Source: Nitrosomonas sp. Is35 (GTDB taxonomy: Bacteria > Pseudomonadota > Gammaproteobacteria > Burkholderiales > Nitrosomonadaceae). From it: a stretch of DNA of 64,000 bases. The translations under genes and the position numbers were made by a program. The number at the start of each line of letters is the position of its first letter. Position 1 is the stretch's first letter. The stretch covers positions 1,178,001-1,242,000 of the forward strand of contig NZ_JAWJZH010000001.1 of assembly GCF_033063295.1 (NCBI RefSeq). The letters run 5' to 3'. A model generated the notes under the pieces. It was given only the letters and a program-made list of their open reading frames with translations. It searched no databases and had not been told where the DNA came from. Shown here in pieces: positions 60,071 to 64,000 of this stretch.

Positions 60071-61042
60071 TTACCGTTTGATTAATGCCTTTGTTTGGAT
60101 GCCTGCTTCAATCGCATCCAGCATCATTCCCGCTACATTAAATCCCGTTTGTTGGGTAATTTCCTGCATCCCCGTCGGGCTGGTTACATTGACTTCGGTC
60201 AGGTAATCGCCGATCACATCCAGACCCACCAACATTAACCCACGTTGGGCTAATTCGGGCCCAAGCGATTCCGCGATTTCCCGGTCTCGCTGTGACAGCG
60301 GTTGAGCCACGCCGGTACCGCCTGCAGCCAAGTTGCCGCGTGTTTCACCCGGTTTGGGGATGCGTGCCAGCGCATGGGGTACAGGCTTGCCGCCGATGAG
60401 CAGAATGCGTTTGTCCCCTTGCGTGATCTCGGGGATAAACCGTTGTGCCATGATGGTTCGTGTGCCGTAATGAGTCAGCGTTTCAAGAATCACGCTGATA
60501 TTGTGATCGGCGCTGTGCACGCGAAACACGCTGGCGCCGCCCATGCCGTCGAGCGGTTTCAGGATGATATCCCGATGCTGCGCGAGAAATTCCCGGATTA
60601 GATGCGACTGGCTGGTGACGAGGGTAGGGGCGATCCATTGCGGAAATTGTGCAATGGCCAGTTTCTCGTTGTAATCGCGGATGGCACGCGGACTATTAAT
60701 GACAAATGCGCCTTGTGTTTCCGCCAATTCCAGCAAATAGGTGCTGTACACATATTCCAGATCAAACGGCGGATCCTTGCGCATCAGTACGGCGTCAAAT
60801 TCGTGCAGCGGTACCGGTAAACTATCGCCGGTGTTGTACCAATGTCCGTCGCGCTGCGGTGTATCCGTCAAAGTCAAAGATCGGAAAAAGCCGGTCACTG
60901 TGTGATCTATTAAAGCGATATCGTGCTGATAGAGCACGTAAATCTGGTGATTCCTGGCAATGGCCTCGCGCATCATCGCAAAACTGGAATCTTTGCCGGT
61001 TTTAATTGAATCCAGCTGATCGATGATAAAGGCGAGTTTCAT
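60071..61042 (-). CDS. gshB: Glutathione synthetase
   Basis: 323 residues. ATP-grasp enzyme joining gamma-glutamylcysteine and glycine. LAFIIDQLDSIKTGKDSSFA at the N-terminus, VLMRKDPPFDLEYVYSTYLLE, LKPLDGMGGASVFRV and EITQGDKRILLIGGKPVPHA, then GLDVIGDYLTEVNVTSPTG with the metal ligands. Follows gshA after 8 bp. Confidence 0.98.
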   Translation of the reverse strand: MKLAFIIDQLDSIKTGKDSSFAMMREAIARNHQIYVLYQHDIALIDHTVTGFFRSLTLTDTPQRDGHWYNTGDSLPVPLHEFDAVLMRKDPPFDLEYVYSTYLLELAETQGAFVINSPRAIRDYNEKLAIAQFPQWIAPTLVTSQSHLIREFLAQHRDIILKPLDGMGGASVFRVHSADHNISVILETLTHYGTRTIMAQRFIPEITQGDKRILLIGGKPVPHALARIPKPGETRGNLAAGGTGVAQPLSQRDREIAESLGPELAQRGLMLVGLDVIGDYLTEVNVTSPTGMQEITQQTGFNVAGMMLDAIEAGIQTKALIKR

Positions 61043-61050
61043 GGCGGTTT

Positions 61051-62346
61051 TCAGGCGGATAACGGCGGTTGCGCGTGCGGATCGGTTTGCTCCAGCTCCA
61101 ATGCAGCGGCTAGCAGGGCGAGACGTGCAACGACACCATAGGCATAAAAGCGGTTCGGGATGACGTTCGGCTGCGTGGCGCTGGCTTCCAGACAGGTGGT
61201 TTCAAACGCTAGCGGCACGAAATGCATGCCCGGCGCATTCAAGTTTTCGTCGATGCCGCGTCCGGTATGAACACGGTAAAAACCGCCGACGACATAGCGG
61301 TCGATCATGTACACGACCGGCTCCGCGACTGCCTGATTGATGGTTTCAAAGGTGTAGACACCTTCCTGCACCAGCACATGGGAAACTTGCAAGCCTTCTT
61401 TTACCACGGCCATCTTGTTACGTTGCTTGCGGTTGAGACTATGGATTTCCTCGCCGCTCTTGACCGTCATGATGCCCATGCCGTACGTGCCGGAATCGGC
61501 CTTGACGATGACGAAAGGATCTTCCTTGACGCCATATTGCTGATATTTTTTCCTGATTACTGAGAGAATCCGGTCAATCGCAGCTGCAACGCATTCTACG
61601 CCTTGTTTTTCCAGGAAATTGATTTCGCCGCACGATGTAAAACGCGGATTGATCAACCAGGGATCAATGCCGATCAGATCGGCGAATTCCTGCGCCACGC
61701 GATCATACGCAGCAAAGTGCTCCGATTTGCGCCGTGTCGCCCAGCCGGCATGCAGGGGCGGAATGACGGTTTGGTGCAAGTTCTGCAAGATATCAGGGGC
61801 GCCATTAGATAGATCATTATTCAGAAGCACCGCACAGGGATCGAAATTTTTGACGCCGAGTTTGTTATTTTTACGGATTATGGGTTCAAGCGTAATGAAT
61901 TGCCCATCCGGTAAATCAATCCGGGTGGCTTCGGTGATTTCCGGCAGCAAGGTACCCAGCCGTACATTCAATCCGGCGCGCTGGATGATGTTTTGCAGGG
62001 TTGCGATATTCTGCAAGTAGAAGGTATTGCGCGTGTGGTTTTCCGGAATCAGCAGCACGCTATGCGTATCAGGGCATATTTTTTCAATTGCGCTCATCAT
62101 CGCTTGCACGCACAGCGGAATGAATTCCTGGTTCAGGTTGTTAAAACCGCCGGGAAACAAGTTGGTATCCACAGGCGCCAATTTGAAACCGCTATTGCGC
62201 AAGTCGACAGAGCAATAAAAAGGGACGGTATGTTCACGCCACTTGTTCCTGAGCCAATGCTCGATGGTAGGCATGGCATTGATAATTCGGCTTTCAAGAT
62301 CAAGGATAGGGCCGCGCAGAGCAGTGGAGAGATGAGGTACTGGCAT
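61051..62346 (-). CDS. gshA: Glutamate-cysteine ligase (proteobacterial GshA, type 3)
   Basis: 431 residues. First step of glutathione synthesis. FYCSVDLRNSGFKLAPVDTN and FPGGFNNLNQEFIPL are signatures of this GshA group, which is unlike Escherichia coli GshA. Also KADSGTYGMGIMTVKSGEE, an ATP-grasp-like loop, and YVVGGFYRVHTGRGIDENLN. First gene of gshA-gshB. Confidence 0.94.
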   Translation of the reverse strand: MPVPHLSTALRGPILDLESRIINAMPTIEHWLRNKWREHTVPFYCSVDLRNSGFKLAPVDTNLFPGGFNNLNQEFIPLCVQAMMSAIEKICPDTHSVLLIPENHTRNTFYLQNIATLQNIIQRAGLNVRLGTLLPEITEATRIDLPDGQFITLEPIIRKNNKLGVKNFDPCAVLLNNDLSNGAPDILQNLHQTVIPPLHAGWATRRKSEHFAAYDRVAQEFADLIGIDPWLINPRFTSCGEINFLEKQGVECVAAAIDRILSVIRKKYQQYGVKEDPFVIVKADSGTYGMGIMTVKSGEEIHSLNRKQRNKMAVVKEGLQVSHVLVQEGVYTFETINQAVAEPVVYMIDRYVVGGFYRVHTGRGIDENLNAPGMHFVPLAFETTCLEASATQPNVIPNRFYAYGVVARLALLAAALELEQTDPHAQPPLSA

Positions 62347-62461
62347 TTCCGTAAGAAGTATTAAATCGGAGCGATTATAGCATTATGTCTTGCGCAGATT
62401 GTGAAGCGCGCTATCCTCAAGTATCTTACGGTTCTGTGCCCAAAACCAATTTTTTACCGGT

Positions 62462-64000
62462 ATGTTCAATCCATTACAGCCTGTTCTCATTTTGTTAGCC
62501 GTGTCGGTATTGGCGGTGGTCGTTTTCCGTTTACTGCGGCTACCGCCGATGCTGGGTTATTTGTTGGCGGGCGTGTGCATCGGTCCGTATGCGTTGGGTT
62601 GGATCGCGGATAGTGATGAGACTCGCCACTTGGCTGAGTTTGGCGTGGTATTTCTGATGTTCAGCGTAGGCCTGGAATTCAGTTTGCCCAAGCTGATTAC
62701 GATGAAGCGCATTGTTTTTGGTTTTGGCACGGCGCAAGTGGCGATCTGCATTCTTTTTTAGTGATGGCAATAGCCTGGATGCTGGCGCTGGATTGGCGCA
62801 CTGGATTGGTATTGGGCGGCGCCCTGGCGATGTCTTCCACCGCTATTGTGAGCAAAATATTGGCCGAGCGGGCGGAACTCAATTCTACGCATGGCAGGCA
62901 GGTGATCGGCGTTCTGCTTTTTCAGGATCTGGCGGTTATTCCATTATTGATTGTGATGCCCGCGCTGGCGGCTGAGATCGATAGTGAAACGAACGACTTC
63001 AGTTTAATGCTGACGGTTGCTTTGCTGAAAGTGGCCGCTGTTCTGACCTTTCTGTTATTTTTCGGGCAAAAATTGATGCGCCCCTGGTTTCATTTGGTTG
63101 CCCGGCAGAAATCGTCGGAATTGTTCGTACTGAATGTGCTGTTGATTACGCTGGGTATCGCGTGGTTAACCGAACTGGCTGGTTTGTCAATGGCTTTGGG
63201 GGCATTTCTGGCGGGCATGTTGATCTCCGAAACGGAATACCGCTACCAAGTGGAAGACGATATCAAGCCTTTCCGGGATATTTTGCTGGGTTTGTTTTTT
63301 GTGACGATTGGTATGCTGTTGGATATGCAGGTCGTCATTGAAAATTTCCTGTGGATATTTGCCATTCTGGCAGCGTTGATTGTGCTGAAAATAGTCGTAA
63401 TTGCCGGATTGTCGCGTTTGTTTGGCGCGGATGCCAACGTCGCGATCAGGACGGGGGTGAATCTGGCGCAAGCAGGAGAATTTGGCTTCATTTTACTGGC
63501 ACAGGCGGGTGAATCCGGTTTGATCGAAAATTCAATTCTGCAGCCGGTGCTTGCGGCTATGGTGCTATCGATGTTCATCGCGCCATTCATTATTGAATAC
63601 AGCGAATCGATGATTCATCGTCTATACGGTTCGGATTGGATGTATCGCGCGATGCAGATCACATCCATTGCCGCGCAGACGATGGTGTCGCAGAATCATG
63701 TGATTATCTGCGGTTACGGGCGCAGCGGTCAGAGTATGGCGCGGATACTGGAACAGGAGTCCATACCGTTTATCGCCTTGGATCTCGATCCGCAACGTAT
63801 CCGCGAGGCAGCCGGTGCGGGGGAGGCCGTGGTGTACGGCGATGCAGCCCGGTGCGAAGTGCTGATTGCCGCGGGATTGATGCGCGCCAAAGTATTGGTT
63901 GTCAGCTATGCGGATACGGTTTCTACACTGAAGATTCTGAAGCACGTTCAGGAGTTGCGCCCGGTTCTTTCCGTTGTTGTCCGCACGCGCGATGACTCTG
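62462..64000 (+). pseudogene. KefB/YbaL-type monovalent cation:proton antiporter gene with a -1 frameshift, 3' end outside the window
   Basis: CPA2-family antiporter followed by a TrkA-N (RCK) domain. The first frame (62462-62761) gives 99 residues with FRLLRLPPMLGYLLAGVCIG and GVVFLMFSVGLEFSLPKL, then stops at TAG after CTTTTTT. The second frame continues from 62764 without a break: MAIAWMLALDWRTGLVLGGA, AMSSTAIVSKILAERAELN, LLFQDLAVIPLLIVMP, QAGEFGFILLAQAGESGL and the NAD site HVIICGYGRSGQSMARILEQ. One extra T in the six-T run (62754-62759) would restore the frame as ICILFLVMAIAW. Either a real frameshift, a phase-variable tract, recoding, or a base-call error. Confidence 0.8.

Overview
The window looks like a chromosome segment of a betaproteobacterium, most likely an ammonia oxidiser of the Nitrosomonas group. 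The grounds are indirect: gene orders typical of Betaproteobacteria (rpoE-rseA-rseB-mucD-lepA-lepB-DUF4845-rnc-era-pdxJ-acpS-nagZ, and hemA-prfA-prmC-grxD), PEP-CTERM surface proteins, moderate GC content, and a CADD-type p-aminobenzoate synthase of the kind known from Nitrosomonas europaea. No rRNA or ammonia-oxidation gene is present to settle the genus.

Layout. 1-6 kb: the start of an M1-like peptidase gene (minus strand), then one large membrane-protein gene (about 1050 codons when rejoined) broken by two insertion sequences, an IS256-family and an IS5-family element. 6-12 kb: a PD40 beta-propeller protein, a FimV-like LysM/TPR protein, a DUF4124 protein, then guaB-guaA. 12-20 kb is accessory: a small lipoprotein, a 49-codon gene, a fused IS remnant, a secreted nuclease, two PEP-CTERM genes (one cut in its signal peptide by a second IS5 copy), a membrane-anchored metallophosphoesterase, and a small three-helix membrane protein. 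20-27 kb: acnA, a tRNA Pro-Arg-His cluster, dksA, pnp and rpsO. 27.5-34 kb: a third IS5 copy, a dynamin-like GTPase, DUF502, ygfZ, a YgfX-like gene, a cysteine-rich secreted protein and nadB. 35-47.8 kb: the long co-directional block from the sigma-E envelope-stress operon through translation, secretion, RNA processing and cofactor genes to nagZ and lpdA. 48-53 kb: tRNA-Val, creA and the hemA-prfA-prmC-grxD run. 53-64 kb: a YqaA-like protein, a Fic protein, divergent metR/metE, the CADD gene, gshA-gshB, and a cation/proton antiporter gene with a one-base frameshift that runs off the window end.

How the parts relate. Most genes are ordinary housekeeping. The sigma-E operon handles envelope stress; guaBA makes GMP; gshA-gshB make glutathione, which serves GrxD; metE is probably controlled by MetR; the CADD protein would feed folate synthesis. 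Transposition is recent: the three IS5 copies are 804 bp each, with one difference seen by eye, and three of the four complete IS insertions lie inside genes whose reading frame can be restored exactly by removing the element and one copy of its target duplication.

The best candidates for something not well described are the interrupted 1050-codon membrane protein, the 828-residue metallophosphoesterase-membrane fusion with its small membrane neighbour, and the acnA linker insertion. No CRISPR array, prophage or plasmid-type origin was seen.
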